64,000 nucleotides of DNA from Paguma larvata. Taxonomy: Eukaryota > Chordata > Mammalia > Carnivora > Viverridae. Below are positions 35,393-46,774 of this stretch, one piece after another. Under the pieces are notes generated by a model, which was given only the letters and a program-made list of their open reading frames with translations, was not told where the DNA came from and did no database searches. A program made the translations under genes and the position numbers. Position 1 is the stretch's first letter, and each line of letters begins with the position of its first letter. The stretch is taken from NCBI GenBank assembly GCA_030068075.1, contig JAINVK010001445.1, forward strand, positions 1,302,001-1,366,000, read 5' to 3'.

Positions 35393-35415
35393 AAATAAAC
35401 TATTATAAAAAAAAA
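35393..35415 (+). promoter_or_regulatory. L1 poly-A signal and A-tail
   Basis: AATAAA in GAAAATAAACTATTATA is followed by about nine A residues directly before the 3' TSD copy. Confidence 0.85.
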
Positions 35416-35429
35416 GAAATATGCTAAGA
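35416..35429. repeat. 3' target-site duplication of the young L1
   Basis: GAAATATGCTAAGA is identical to 28813-28826. Confidence 0.95.
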
Positions 35430-37018
35430 CTGTGATCTTTCTGACTTTGTTGTTTTTTCCTATGATTAATTTGACTCTTCGGTTTTTTGTGGTTCCACAC
35501 AAATTTTAGGATTAATATCTCTAGATCTGGGAAAAATGCTATTGATAATTGAAAAAGGATCACATTGAAGCTGTACATTGGTTTGGGCAGCATAAAAATC
35601 AAAAATATTAATTCTTCCAATTGATGAACACAAAATATCTTTCCACTTGTTAGTGTCCTCTTCAATTTCTTTTATTAGAGTTTTATAGTTTTCAGAGTAC
35701 AGATCTTTCACCTCCATGGTTTAGTCCTAAGTATTTTATTCCTTTTGTTACAATTGTAAATGCAATTGTTTTCTCAGTATCTTCCTGTGGTACTTTGTTA
35801 TTTATGTGTAGAAATGCAGCAGATTCTGAATATTAATTTTGTATCCTGCAACTTTACTGAATTCATTTATTAGATCTAGTAGTTTTATGGTGGAGTCTAG
35901 TGTTTTCTATATACAGTGTTATGTCATCTGTAAATACTAAATTTTTTTTTTTTACCTATTTAGGTAACTTTTATTTCTTTATTTGTCTGATTGCTATGGT
36001 GAAGACTTCCATTTCTATATTGAAGAAAAGTGATGAATACTGGGTGTTGTATAGAAACCAATTTGACAATAAATTATTAAAATAAAAAAATAAAAAATAA
36101 ACTAAAAATAAAATTTAAAAAAAGTTATGAGTGTGAACATTCTTGTCTTATACCTGTTCTTAGGGGAAAATATCTCCGGTTTTCAACACTGAGTCTGATG
36201 TCAGCTGTGGGTATTCATATATGACCTTTATTACGTTGAGCTATATTTCCTCTAAATGTAATTGTTGAAAGTTTTTATCACTAAAGAATGTTGTGCCTTG
36301 TCAGAAGCTTTTTCTTTATCTATTGAGATGACCACATTGTTTTGATCCTTTTTGTTGTAAATATGATATATCGCATTGATAGATACATTGTTATTTGTAC
36401 ATTGAATCACTCTTGAATCCCTGGAGTAACTCCCACCTGATCATGGTGAGTAATTTTTTTTAAGTATTGTTAGATTCGGTTTGCTAACATTTTGTCGAGG
36501 AGCTTTCCATCTATGCGTACCAAGAATATTGGCCTTTGTGATTTTATTGTCGTTATTGTTGTTGTTCTTTCCAGTGCCTTTGTCTGCTCTTTACCTCATA
36601 GAATAAATTTGGAAGCTATTCTTCTTCTTCTTCCAAATCTTATAATAGTTTCAGGAAATAGGTATTAACTTCCTTAAATATTTTGTAAAGTTCACCTGTC
36701 AGGCCATTTCCTACTGGACTTTTGTTTGTTGAGAGTTTTTTATACTGATTCAATTACATTTTTAGTAATTGGTCTGTTCAAATAATTCTCTTACCTCCAG
36801 TTTTGCTAATGGAAGATTATATATTTTTATGAATTTATCTTCTCCTTAGGTTGTCCAATGTTTTGGCAACCTTTCTTTGTAGTAGTTTCTTATGGTCACT
36901 AGAATTACTGTGGTATTGGTTATTATTTCTCTTTCATTCCTGACTTTAGTTATTTCATACTTTTTATATTCATGCTATTAAATAAGTTTTATCAATTTTA
37001 TCTTTTCAAAGAACTGCC
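35430..37018 (-). mobile_element. Old minus-strand L1, right part
   Basis: This continues the L1 at 28035-28812. The complement covers ORF2 RT, including an active-site box near 35927 that still reads GAT GAC, and goes up to the region before the RT domain. A tiny plus-strand L1 insertion lies inside it at 36037-36119. It is truncated at 37018, where another L1 (plus strand) begins. Confidence 0.87.
36037..36119 (+). mobile_element. Extremely 5'-truncated L1 insertion
   Basis: About 33 bases match the last part of the L1 3'UTR (ATACTGGGTGTTGTATAGAA, compare ACACTGGGTGTTATATGTAA at 35363-35382) and are followed by an AATAAATTATT-type end and a degenerate A-rich tail. The near-repeats AAAAGTGATGA (36026-36036) and AAAAGTTATGA (36120-36130) look like the TSD. 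Removing the insert restores the minus-strand L1 reading. Confidence 0.85.
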
Positions 37019-37026
37019 ACATCGGT

Positions 37027-37750
37027 GGCACCATTTCTCCCCCCTGCCACTCAACATAAATGCAGAGACACATGCCAAGGGCAGTGCAGCCCCAACACTG
37101 GCTGCCTAGCTTGTTTTCTCCAAGTCTTACTCTGATGTTCTCTGGCACAGTTGCCTTTCCTGGTCAAAACTCCCTTAGTCCCAGTGTCGTGAGATCCTCC
37201 TCCAGAAGACCAGTGCAGTCTCATGCCCATGCCAGGTCCCAAATGCCTGAAGTTTTAAAGACAGCAGGCCTGTCTGAGAGATATCTCAGATGGCACTTCA
37301 GTGCTCCTGGAAGGAGGCAGGCAAACAACCCAGAGGTAGACAGAATGAAAACAGTGATTAAAATATACCTAGGGCACACCGAAGGGAGATTATTCACTCT
37401 TCAAGGAGTGTTTCCCTGATAGCAAGAAGCAGGAACCTCTCTCCAGTGACAAAAGAGTTGGCTGGCACCATTTTCTTCCTTCATCCCTCAGCATAAACAT
37501 ATAACCACCATCAAGAAACAGCAAAGCCCTGAGACTGGCTACCTACCATGTGAAAACCAGTTCCCACACCCCAATGTCCTGACAGTATGGACCTTCTTGG
37601 TTAAGTTTGCATGAGGCCCCACACAGAAGACCCTTCCCCAGAATACCAGCAGAAACCCCTGCCCACACCTTACCCCAACCAGAGGTTTGCAAGGCTGCAG
37701 TTCTAGTGGAAATAGCATCAGGTTTCATTTAACAAGAAAACCAAAGCATC
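37027..37750 (+). repeat. Tandem units of about 437 bp in an old L1 5'UTR
   Basis: GGCACCATTTCTC at 37027 recurs as GGCACCATTTTCT at 37464. It is followed in both copies by a CTCA(A/G)CATAAA-type phrase, a CTGGCT(G/A)CCTA phrase and an AGAAGACC(A/C) phrase. The second unit is partial before the 5'UTR continues. Confidence 0.75.
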
Positions 37751-38968
37751 TAGTTAAAACTTGCCACCCTCTAGCAAAGGACCAAACATTACCCACCACA
37801 GGCAAAGAAAGCCTTCAAATAAGACTGGTCTTAAGGATAGAGAAGTGAAAACACCACAGCAGAGTGCACACAGCACACATCAGAGACTCTCCCTGAAGTG
37901 GCAGGCCTTGAATATTATATGATCTCTTCTTCATAAAGTCATTACTCTCAGGAGCAGGAAATGTAACGGGCTTTGCTAACAATCAAAAGAAGACAGAGAC
38001 TTAGACAAAGAGCCAAGATGGAGGAATTTATCCCAAATGAAACAACAAAATAAGGTCACAGCCAGATTTTAAGCAAGACAGATATAAGTAATATTGTTGA
38101 TGGAGAATTTAAAGCAACAATCATAAAAAACTCACTGGGCTTGAGAAGAGAATGGAAGACATCAAGGAGGCCCTTAACACAGAGATAAAAGATTTAAAAA
38201 GCAATTAGTCAGAAGTAAAGAATGTCATAACTGAGACGAATGAACACAAGGAAGGAGGAAGCAAGGAACAAATAAGTGATACAGTAGATGAAGTAATGGA
38301 AAATGATGAAGCTGAACAAAAGAGAGAAAGAAGAATTTCAAAACACAAAAAGAAACTTAGGAAACTCAAATGTAATAACATTCATATTTTAGGAGTTCCA
38401 GAAGGAGAAGAGAGAAAAAAGGGGGTGAAAATTTTATTTGAGAATGTAATAGCTGCAAACATCTCTACTCTGGGGAAGGAAACAGACATCCACATCCAGG
38501 AAGGCACAGATAACTTCCATGAAAATCAGCGAAAGCAGACCAACACCAAGACATATTACAGTTAAATTTGCAAAATATAGCAATAAAGAAAAAAATCTTA
38601 AAAACAAGACAAAAGAAGTCCTTAACTTTTGAGAGAAGACCCATAAGACTAGCTGTAGATCGCTTAATAGAAACGTAGCAAGCCATACTGAAAGTGGATG
38701 AAGGGAAAAATCTGCAGTCAAGAATACTCTATGCAGCAAAGATATCATTCTGAGTAGAAGAAAAGATAAAGAGTTTCCAGACAAACAGAAACTAAAGGTA
38801 TTTGTCACCCACTAAACCAGCCCTGTAAGAATGATTAAAGGGGATCTTTGAGTAGAAAGGAAAGACCCAAAGAGACAAAGACAAGAAAGGAACAAAGAAA
38901 ATCTCCAGACACAATGACAAAACAATTGATAGATGGCACTAAATAAATAACTATCAATAATTACTTTG

Positions 38969-39100
38969 GGAACACCTAGGTGATTCAGTTGGTTGAGTCT
39001 GTCTGGAATTCTCTTTTCCTCTCTCTGACCTTTTCCCCTGCTCTCTCTCTCTCTCTATCTCTCTCTCTCCTCTGTAAAATAAAATTGAAAAATAAAATAA
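38969..39100 (+). mobile_element. Internally deleted SINE in the old L1
   Basis: The head GGAACACCTAGGTGATTCAG runs to GGTTGAGTCTG and then jumps directly to the GGAATTCTC and CT-rich part, so the middle (B box and core) is deleted. The tail is AAAATAAAATTGAAAAATAAAATAAAATA. Flanks ATAATTACTTTG and ATAATTTCTCTG are similar enough to be a decayed TSD. Confidence 0.85.
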
Positions 39101-41152
39101 AATAATTTCTCTGAATATAAACAGATTAAACACTCCCATCAAAAGACAGATGGTATCACAATGGATAAAAAAATAAGACCCATCTATATGCAGCCTACAA
39201 GAGAATAATTTTAGACCTAAAGACACTATAGGAGATTGAAAATAAGGAGATGGAGAAACATTCATCGTGCAAATGTATATCAAAAGAAAGTTGAAGAAGC
39301 AATACTTACATCAGACAAACCAAATTTTAAACCAAAGTCTGTAGCAAGAGATGAAGAAGGGCACTATATCATAATAAACGTGATTATTCAACATGAAGAT
39401 CTAATAATTATAAATGTTTATGACCCCAACATGGAAGCCCCCAAAAAGGTAAAACAATTAACAGCAAACATAAAGGAATTCATTGATAACAATACGATAA
39501 TAGTAGGGGACTTTAAGAGCCCACTTATATCAATGGACAGATCATCTAATCAGAAAATCACAAGGAATAAATAGCTTTGAATGACATTGGATCAGCTTGA
39601 CTTAAGAGATGTATTCAGAATATTCCATCCTAAAACAGCAGAATATACTTTTTTTTTTCAGGTGAAAATGGGCCATTTTCCAGAATAGATCAAATACTAG
39701 GTCACAAATCAGTCATCAACAAGTCTAAATAGATTAAAATTTGTACCATGCATTTTTTTTCTCTGACTACAATGCTATGAAATTTGAAGTCAATCACAGG
39801 TAATATTTGGAAAGACGAAGAATACACAGGGCTAAATATCACGCTACTAAACAATAGAGGGGTCAGCCAGAAATTCACAGAAGAAATTAAGAAAACTGAA
39901 AACAAATGAAAACGAAGAAAAAACAATGATCCAAAACCTTTGGGATGCAATAGATGTGATCCTAGGAGGGAAGTATACAGCAAAATAGGTCTACCTTAAA
40001 AAGCAATAAATCTCAAACAAAAACCTAGCTTATGCATAAAGGAACTAGAAAAATAGCAACAAAAGACCCCTAAATTCAGCAGAAATAATGAAATAATAAA
40101 TATTAGAGCATTAATAAACAGTATAGAAACAAAATAAATAAGTAAATAAAACATAAAAAAGATCAATGACACCAGGAACTGGTTTGTTGAAAAAAATAAT
40201 ACGATTGATAAATCCCTAGTCAGACTTAGAAAAAAAGAAAAAAAAAAGGAAAAGACCCATACAAATAAAATAACAAACGAGAGAGAAGAAATAACAACCC
40301 ACACCACAGAAAAACAAGCAATTATAACAGAATATTATAAAAAACAATATGCCAACAAATTTGACAACCTGGAAAAATAGACACATTCTGAGAAAGTAGT
40401 AACTTCCCACAACTATAACAGGAAGAAATAGAAAACTTGAACAGACTGATAACCAGCAAAGAAATTAGATCAGTAATTAAAAAAACTCCCCCCAAAAAAA
40501 CAAAGTCCAAGGCCAGAGGGCTTTACAGATAAATTTTACCAAACATTGCAAGAATAGTTAATATATATTCTTCTCAAACTATTCCAAAAAAGTATAAATG
40601 GAAGGAAAAGTCCCAAATTCATTCTAAGGGGTCAACATTAACCTGACACTACAACTAGACAAAGACTCCGTCAAAAAAGAGAACTACAGGCAAATATCCC
40701 TGATGAAAATGGATGCAAAAATTGTCAATAAAATACTAGCAAATCATATTCAACAGTACCCCAGAAGAATCATTCACCACGATCAAATGAAATTTATTTT
40801 GGGGCTGCAAATGTGATCAAACGTTCACAAATCAATCAACATAATATACCACATTAAGAAAATGAAGGAAAGAACCATATTATCATTGCGACTGATGCTG
40901 AAAAACTATTTCACAAATTACATTTGTTCATGGTAAAAAACCCTTAACAAAGTAGGTGTAAAGGCAACACACCTCAAATAGTAAAGGTTATATACCAAAA
41001 TCCCAATGGTAATATCATCCTCAATGAGGGAAAAACTGAGAGCTTCTCTTCAATGGTTGGGAATAAGACAGGGATGTCCACTCTCACCACTGTTATTTAA
41101 CACAATATTGGAAATCAAAGCCTCACCAAGAAGACAACATAAAGAAATAAAA

Positions 41153-42140
41153 TGAAGAGAGTGTTTTTAAGTTTCTTGTCCTAAGTGGACAGCCCTGCAT
41201 TAGTTTGAAGCCAGTTCTCTCTTCTGCTAAACATAGAGGGGTACTGTGTTAGAGATAGTGTGCCCCAGACTTCTGCTTACTGTGAACCTTGTTAAGGGTT
41301 ATGATTGCTCAGAATTCTGTTTTGATTGCTGTTTGCTGTGAACACTGTGAAACTTTTCTTGGGGTGCTGTGAGGCCTGTTTAGTTTGCTATGTATTAGAC
41401 TAAGTTGCTGTATGTTAAATCTTGTTAGGCATTAGATTTAGAGACTTAGGAATGCACTAGACTCCTGACCCATTTGCTGTGATTGCTGTGAACCCTGTTT
41501 GCTGTGTTCGAGAATTGCCATGTTGTGAAAGTATAGTGCTGTTAGGGCTAAGGCCACTCCATTTTGGTTAAAGTTCCATCTTAGAGTAGTTCTGGGCCCC
41601 GAGTTCCAGGAAAACGAGTCACCCTGGACTCTGCCCCGGGTTCCAGGAAACAGAGTAGCCAAAAGGCCGGACCCAGATTAGCAGACCCTGCCACTACCCC
41701 GGGTGGGACTGGACCCTATTAGCAGACCCTGCCTCCACCTTGAGTTCCAGGGAAACCACAGGAGGTCAGATTCTTAGAATAGCCCCAAGCAAAACTAATC
41801 AGTGTCCAGCCCACACACACTAACCATTTGAATCTGCGCGGGACCCCCAAACTAAGCCAATCCATAGCTAGCCCGTGCCCGCCAAATATGAAATACTCAA
41901 TGAGAAACTAGCCTGCGAAAATGCCAATCAATCAATTCAAAGGATCCCCATTCCCGCCCCAAAAGTGTACTCGAACCCTGATAAAAAGCCTGTGTAAACC
42001 TGGCTCAGGGCTCTTGCCACTGCACCGCTGCGTCGGGAGGTGCAAGAGTCCAAGCTGAAGCTTCGAATAAAGACCCTTTGCGTTTGCATCAGTCCCGGCT
42101 CCCCGGTGGTCTTCTTGGGATCCAGAATTTGGGCACAACA
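41153..42140 (+). mobile_element. Solo LTR, gammaretrovirus-like (ERV1 class)
   Basis: A 988-bp segment starts TGAAGAGAG and ends CACAACA, inserted in the RT region of the old L1. The flanking L1 reads on across it (AAATAAA before, AAAGGGCGTCAAAAAC after), with a short A-rich duplication of 3-4 bases. Inside are U3 repeats (a GCTGTGAAC-type motif near 41330-41500 and a GGTTCCAGGAAA-type motif repeated at 41605-41755), a TATA-like ATAAAAAG at 41981, AATAAA at 42066 and a U5-like GGTCTTCTTGGGATCC segment. No internal viral genes remain, so recombination between two LTRs is likely. Confidence 0.82.
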
Positions 42141-42166
42141 AAAGGGCGTCAAAAACAGCAAGGAAG

Positions 42167-42371
42167 GGGCACCCGGGTGGCTCAGTTGGTTAAGTGGCTG
42201 ACTTCAGCACAGGTCATGATCTCACGGTCTATGAGTTCGAGCCCCACGTCGGGCTCTGTGCTGACAGCTCAGAGCCTGGAGCCTGCTTCAGATTCTGTAT
42301 CTCCCTCTCTCTGCCCTTCCCCTGCTCACGCTCTGTCTCTATGTCTCTCAAAAATAAATAAACGTTAAAAA
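42167..42371 (+). mobile_element. Young cat-type SINE beside the solo LTR
   Basis: It has a near-consensus head (GGGGCACCCGGGTGGCTCAG), core, CT-rich part and an AAAAATAAATAAACGTTAAAA tail. Flanks AAAAACAGCAAGGAAG (42151-42166) and AAAAACGGCAAGGAAG (42372-42387) form a 16-bp TSD with one mismatch. It lies 26 bases past the LTR, in L1 sequence. Confidence 0.95.
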
Positions 42372-42606
42372 AAAAACGGCAAGGAAGAAGTCAAACTTCC
42401 ACTATTTACAGATGGCATGATCTTCTAATATAGAAAATCGAAAAGAGTCCACCAAAACAATGCTAGAACTGATATATGAATTTGGTAAAGTCACAGGATA
42501 CAAAATCGACATATGGAAACCTGTTGCATTTCTATACACCAACAGTGAAGCAGCAGAAAGAAATCAAGGAATCAATACCATTTACAATTGCACGAAAAAA
42601 CACAAG

Positions 42607-43210
42607 TGCTGGGAGCCATTTGGGGCTCACAATAATTTCAGGTTTGGATGTCTTGAGCTACTCTCCTTGGTCCCAAGGAATGTAACGCTCTTTTGTTTAA
42701 TGGCATTTAGATAAAGGGGAAGGACTTGAAGCATGAGGCTTTGATGGATTTACTTCTGAATGAGAGTAGCCTGGCCAGAAGTAACCTTAAAATTGCATCT
42801 TGGGGATGGGTTGCACCTCCCCCATTGTAGTTGGAAGCATAGCCCTCAAGGCAATGCCCTGATTTCTCCTGTTTAGAGATAATTAACTTTAAGGCCTTAA
42901 GGAAACACCCTGTTCTCTCCCTCCACCCTAAATTTATATGTTAATTATCTTAAAACCAACATACAGTATTAAGGAAGTTGCTGCCTTGCTGGTAAAAATT
43001 GATTATTGTTAAAGAGATCAAACTTTGGAATGTCACTCATTGATGTAATGTCACTCACTACCTTTTAAAGACACTGAGACCAGCAGGGCGGAGATGCCAG
43101 AATTGCCAGGGCTGCCTGCTTGATCATCAGACTACATCTCTCTCATGGCTCTCTCATTTCCTTTCGCCTGACCGTCCATCCTTCGAGGACCCCGAAATTA
43201 GACCCCAGCA
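42607..43210 (+). mobile_element. Solo LTR with 6-bp TSD (ERV2/betaretrovirus-like)
   Basis: A 604-bp LTR has inverted ends, TGCTGGGAGCC at the left and GACCCCAGCA at the right. It is bounded by perfect CACAAG at 42601-42606 and 43211-43216. A 6-bp duplication is typical of ERV2 (betaretrovirus-like) integrase. Removing it and one CACAAG rejoins the L1 sequence exactly as other L1s read there. TTTTAAA at 43063 could serve as the TATA box. No internal sequence remains. Confidence 0.9.
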
Positions 43211-43621
43211 CACAAGATACTGAGGAATAAACTTGACCAAATTGGTATAAGATCTGTACTCTGAAAACTAAAACTGATGGAAGAAATTTGAAGAGGACAC
43301 AAAGAAATGGACAAATATTCCATGCCCATGGATTGGAAGAACAAGTATTGTTAAAGTGTCTATATTACCCAAAGAAATCTATACATTTAATGCAATCCCT
43401 ACCAAAATAGCACCAGCATTTTTCACAGAATTAACAATCCTAAAATTCGTATGGATCTACAAAAGACCCTGAATAGCCAAAGCATTCTTGAAAAAGAAAG
43501 GCAAATCTGGAGGCATTATTACAGAATAAAAGCTATACTACAATGCTGTAGTGATCAAGACAATATGGTTATGGAACAAAAACAGATATATAGAATCATA
43601 AAACACAATAAAAAAGAAACA

Positions 43622-43807
43622 GGGGATCTTGCATGGCTCAGTTGGTTAAGTGTCCAACTCTTGATTTTGACTCAGGTCATAATCTCACAGTTTGTAAGAC
43701 TGAGCTCTTTGTTGAGCTCTGTGCTGACAGCATGGAGATTGCATGGTATTCTCTCTCTCCCTCTATCTCTGCCCTCACCTCTCTCTCTCGAAATAATAAA
43801 AAAATGA
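43622..43807 (+). mobile_element. Diverged SINE in the old L1
   Basis: It has head GGGGATCTTGCATGGCTCAG, GGTTAAGTGTCCAACTCTTG, CTCAGGTCATAATCTCACAG, then a CT-rich segment and an AATAATAAAAAAATG tail. L1 sequence lies on both sides. The TSD is not clear. Confidence 0.88.
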
Positions 43808-44735
43808 ATAGGAAACCCAGTTTAACCCCCCAACTATATGGTCGATTAATCTTTGACAAAGAGAAAAAATATCTAGTGGGAAAAAGACAGCCTCTTCAAC
43901 AAATGGTGCTGGGAAAACTGGACAGCAACATGCAAAAGAATGAAACTGGGTCACTTCCTTACACCATATACAAAAATAAATTAAAAATGGATGAAAGACC
44001 TAAATGTGAAACTGGAAACCATCAAAATTCTAGAGGAGAACACAGGCAACAACCTCTTTGGCACTGGCCAGAGGAATTTCGTACTCTATATGTCTCCTGG
44101 TCCAGAGAAACACAAGCAAAAATAAGCTATTGCAAACTTCAACAAGATAAAAATCTTCTACACAGAAAAGGAAACAATCAAGAAAACTAAAAGGCAATCT
44201 ACGGAATCAGAGATGATATTTCCAAATGATATATTTGTTAAAGGGTCAGTATCCAAAATCTATAAAGTATTTATCACACTCAATATCCCAAAAATGAATA
44301 ATCCAATTAAAATTGGGCAGAGAACATGAACAGATATTCTTCTAAAGAAGACATCCAGATGACTAAAAGACAAATGAAAAGATGCTCAACATTCCTCATC
44401 ATCAGCGAAATGCAGATCAAAATTCCAATGGCTAAATTCAACAACAGAACAAACAGCAGGTGTTGGTGAGAATGTGGGAAAAGGGAACCCTTGTGCACTG
44501 TTGATGGGAATACAAACTGGTGCAACCACTCTGGAAACAGTATGAGTTTCCTCAAATGTTACAAATAGGACTACCCTACCTTCCAGCAATTGCAGTACTA
44601 GATATGTACCAAAAAGCTACAAAAAAATACCATTTTAAAGGCATACTGCACCCAGATGCTAATAGTAGCATTAACAATAGCCAAATTATGGAAAGAACCC
44701 AATTGTCCATTGACAGATGAATGGATAAAGAAGAC

Positions 44736-44780
<45 letters not shown>
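44736..44780 (+). repeat. (GT)n microsatellite
   Basis: About 22 uninterrupted GT units sit inside the L1 ORF2 C-terminal region, where other copies read GGTATATATA. Confidence 0.95.
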
Positions 44781-44782
<2 letters not shown>

Positions 44783-45195
44783 TTTACTCAGTCATATAAA
44801 AATGAAATCTTGCTATTTGCAGTGATGTGGATAGAGGTAGAATGTATCATGCTAAGTGAAATAAGCCAGAGAAAGACAAATACTGTATGATTTCACTCAT
44901 ATGTGAAATTTAAGAAACAAAACAATGAACGTAGGTATGAAAAAAGAGAGGCAACCCAAGAAAACCAAGAAACAGACTCTTAACTATATCGAACAAACTG
45001 ATGGATTTTGGTGGAGATGTGAGGGGATGGGTTGAACAAGTTGTGGATATTAAGGAGGGCATTTGTAATAAATGCTGTGTGTTGTATGTAATTCATGAAT
45101 CACTAAATTCTACACCTGAAACTTATATTGTACTGTATGTTAACTAGCTGGTATTAAAGAAAAACTTAGAATATAAAATAAAATAAAAACTTAAA

Positions 45196-46099
45196 AAAAT
45201 AATCAGTGGAAACAATGCTTTGCTTTTTTTCTCCTTTTGTTCTTGACTTTTTCTCACTCTATAAATTGATAACTGTGTATAGCTCATGCTTATAATTTCC
45301 CTATGGACTTGGCTACTATAACCATCCACTCCATATTCTGTTTTCTTTTTCAACATGTAATATCCCATTTGATCTGGAAAAAGTCTGCATGCACTTGAGA
45401 GCAACGTCCCCCAGGCTATCTCTGAAAGCCAATTTGCTCCAGACTCCAGGGGCCTCATCTCGGTTGGCATTTAATGGAAAAAAAATCTCTCCTTGATATA
45501 TTTTACACCACCTTTTCTCCACTACTGTGTTTGAATATTAAATTAGGACATTTATCCTGCTAATAAAAGAAGTCAGAAATATTCCTTTTTCATTATTACT
45601 GCAGAAAGTGAATATATATTGAGAAACTACTTTATTTCCTCAAGGTATTATTCATTTTTCGATTTCCTAGATTTTTATCTATGAAAGAAACAATGAGTTT
45701 TCTCACCTAGCATGAGGTTTATGTAACCAGTAATTTCAACCTGTTTCTGAGAAAAACATCAAGACAGGTGTCTGATTAAAGTGATTTGGTCATTCTCTTA
45801 GTTAATATGGTATGTAATTATTTCAATAAACAAGCAAACAAAATAATTTACACCAAACAATGTACATTGACTTTTATTAATTTAATTAGTTTGGAAGATA
45901 CTTAATTCAGCTTGGAGCTATTTTAAAAAAATTTCATGGTACAGGATGTATTTATTTTGTTTCTCAGCATTGATCTCTGTTCCTTAATATAAACAGAAGA
46001 AGAAGCAACTCTTTAAAAGTAAGAACCACACAGAGAAGGCTGCATTGATGTATGTGTAAGAAGACTTCATATGGATCAGATTTAAATGTTCTCAAAGCT
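45196..46099. other. Unassigned unique-looking sequence
   Basis: No gene or repeat was recognised in about 0.9 kb. The 108-codon minus-strand frame at 45144-45470 overlaps the L1 end and is not recognisable. Confidence 0.4.
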
Positions 46100-46260
46100 G
46101 GTGGGTCAGAAAAACTTATCTCATTTATTGCCATTTTATGGTTGGGGAAATTGAAACTCAAATTTACATTTAGTTTCCCCAATTTAAAACAGCTCAGCTG
46201 CGTCAGAACATGAATAGAACTCAGGTCCCCTTCAATCCCATTACTCCTAAGACCACAGGT
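46100..46260 (+). mobile_element. MIR fragment
   Basis: CATTTTATGGTTGGGGAAATTGAAACTC matches the MIR core layout (CATTTTACAGATGAGGAAACTGAGGCTC). It is followed by AACAGCTCAGCTGCGTCAGA and GAACTCAGGTCCCC, the positions of the MIR ACACAGCTAGTAAG and GAACCCAGGTCT blocks. Confidence 0.7.
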
Positions 46261-46774
46261 TGTACTTAGTTTTATTAACTTCATAAACTTGATTTATTAA
46301 TCTTTTGAGTGAAATGTTGAGACATGGAGGAGGAGTATTTGGACTTAGGATATTCTTATGTAGTCAAATTGTGTGCTTGGGTAGTATAGCCAGAAGGAAG
46401 AAAATAATTCCAGGTGAATGGGCAAGTTCACAGGTTATTTTCTGCCCAAAGTATATACCAGGAACACCCTGTCTAAGCTGTTGCCTTCTCCTTTTAAGTG
46501 TCAATAAAATAGGGAGGGGCATAATATCCTGAAACTGCTTTATAGCACATTTACTCAACATTTAATCGACCATGCTACTTTGGCCTTTGACAATCTTGTA
46601 AACACAGGGACTTGAAGCAAGATCCCTTATACTCCCTCCCTCTTTGTATCCTCAGATCTATTGGAAAGTTACTACTCAAACTCAACTCTCTTCTGTCAAC
46701 AAGAAGAAGGAATATTAGGTCCCTTTATTCAAAATTCAGGAAAATTGTTGTACATTTATTTTTCAAAGATATTC
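46261..46774. other. Unassigned sequence
   Basis: There is no recognised repeat or gene in about 0.5 kb. The 75-codon frame at 46305-46532 shows no motif. Confidence 0.4.

Larger units (their letters stand above)
28827..35415 (+). mobile_element. Full-length young L1 retrotransposon, both ORFs open
   Basis: A 6589-bp L1 is complete from a YY1-like 5' end to a short A-tail, between perfect 14-bp TSDs. Its order is a 5'UTR of about 1.57 kb (28827-30400) with CpG-rich tandem units, ORF1 (30401-31294), ORF2 (31291-35265), and a short 3'UTR with a G-rich polypurine tract and AATAAA at about 35394. It is inserted in an older minus-strand L1. The perfect TSD and 4.9 kb of uninterrupted coding make it much the youngest L1 in the window. 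The A-tail is only about nine bases. ORF2 carries an active-site change (see that entry), so present-day mobility is unlikely. Confidence 0.97.
37022..45195 (+). mobile_element. Old full-length-scale L1 with five nested insertions
   Basis: It reads in order: a 5'UTR with two tandem units (37027-38000), decayed ORF1 (about 38090-38900), ORF2 endonuclease (about 39110-39800), RT (about 40400-43500), C-terminus (about 44400-44900) and a 3'UTR ending near 45195 in AAATAAAATAAAAACTTAAAAAAA. Three SINEs (38969, 42167, 43622) and two solo LTRs (41153-42140, 42607-43210) interrupt it. Without them about 6.1 kb remains. All frames are broken. The RT box at about 42410 reads TTT ACA GAT GGC. There are no functional products. 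Confidence 0.92.

Noticed and set aside
28827..35415. Calling the young L1 retrotransposition-competent because both ORFs are open
   Set aside because: The second RT catalytic aspartate is Ala and the motif A neighbour is Pro, so open frames alone do not support competence.
41153..43210. One provirus bounded by the two LTRs at 41153 and 42607
   Set aside because: The LTRs differ in sequence, ends and TSD length, and the 466 bp between them is L1 and SINE. They are two independent solo LTRs.
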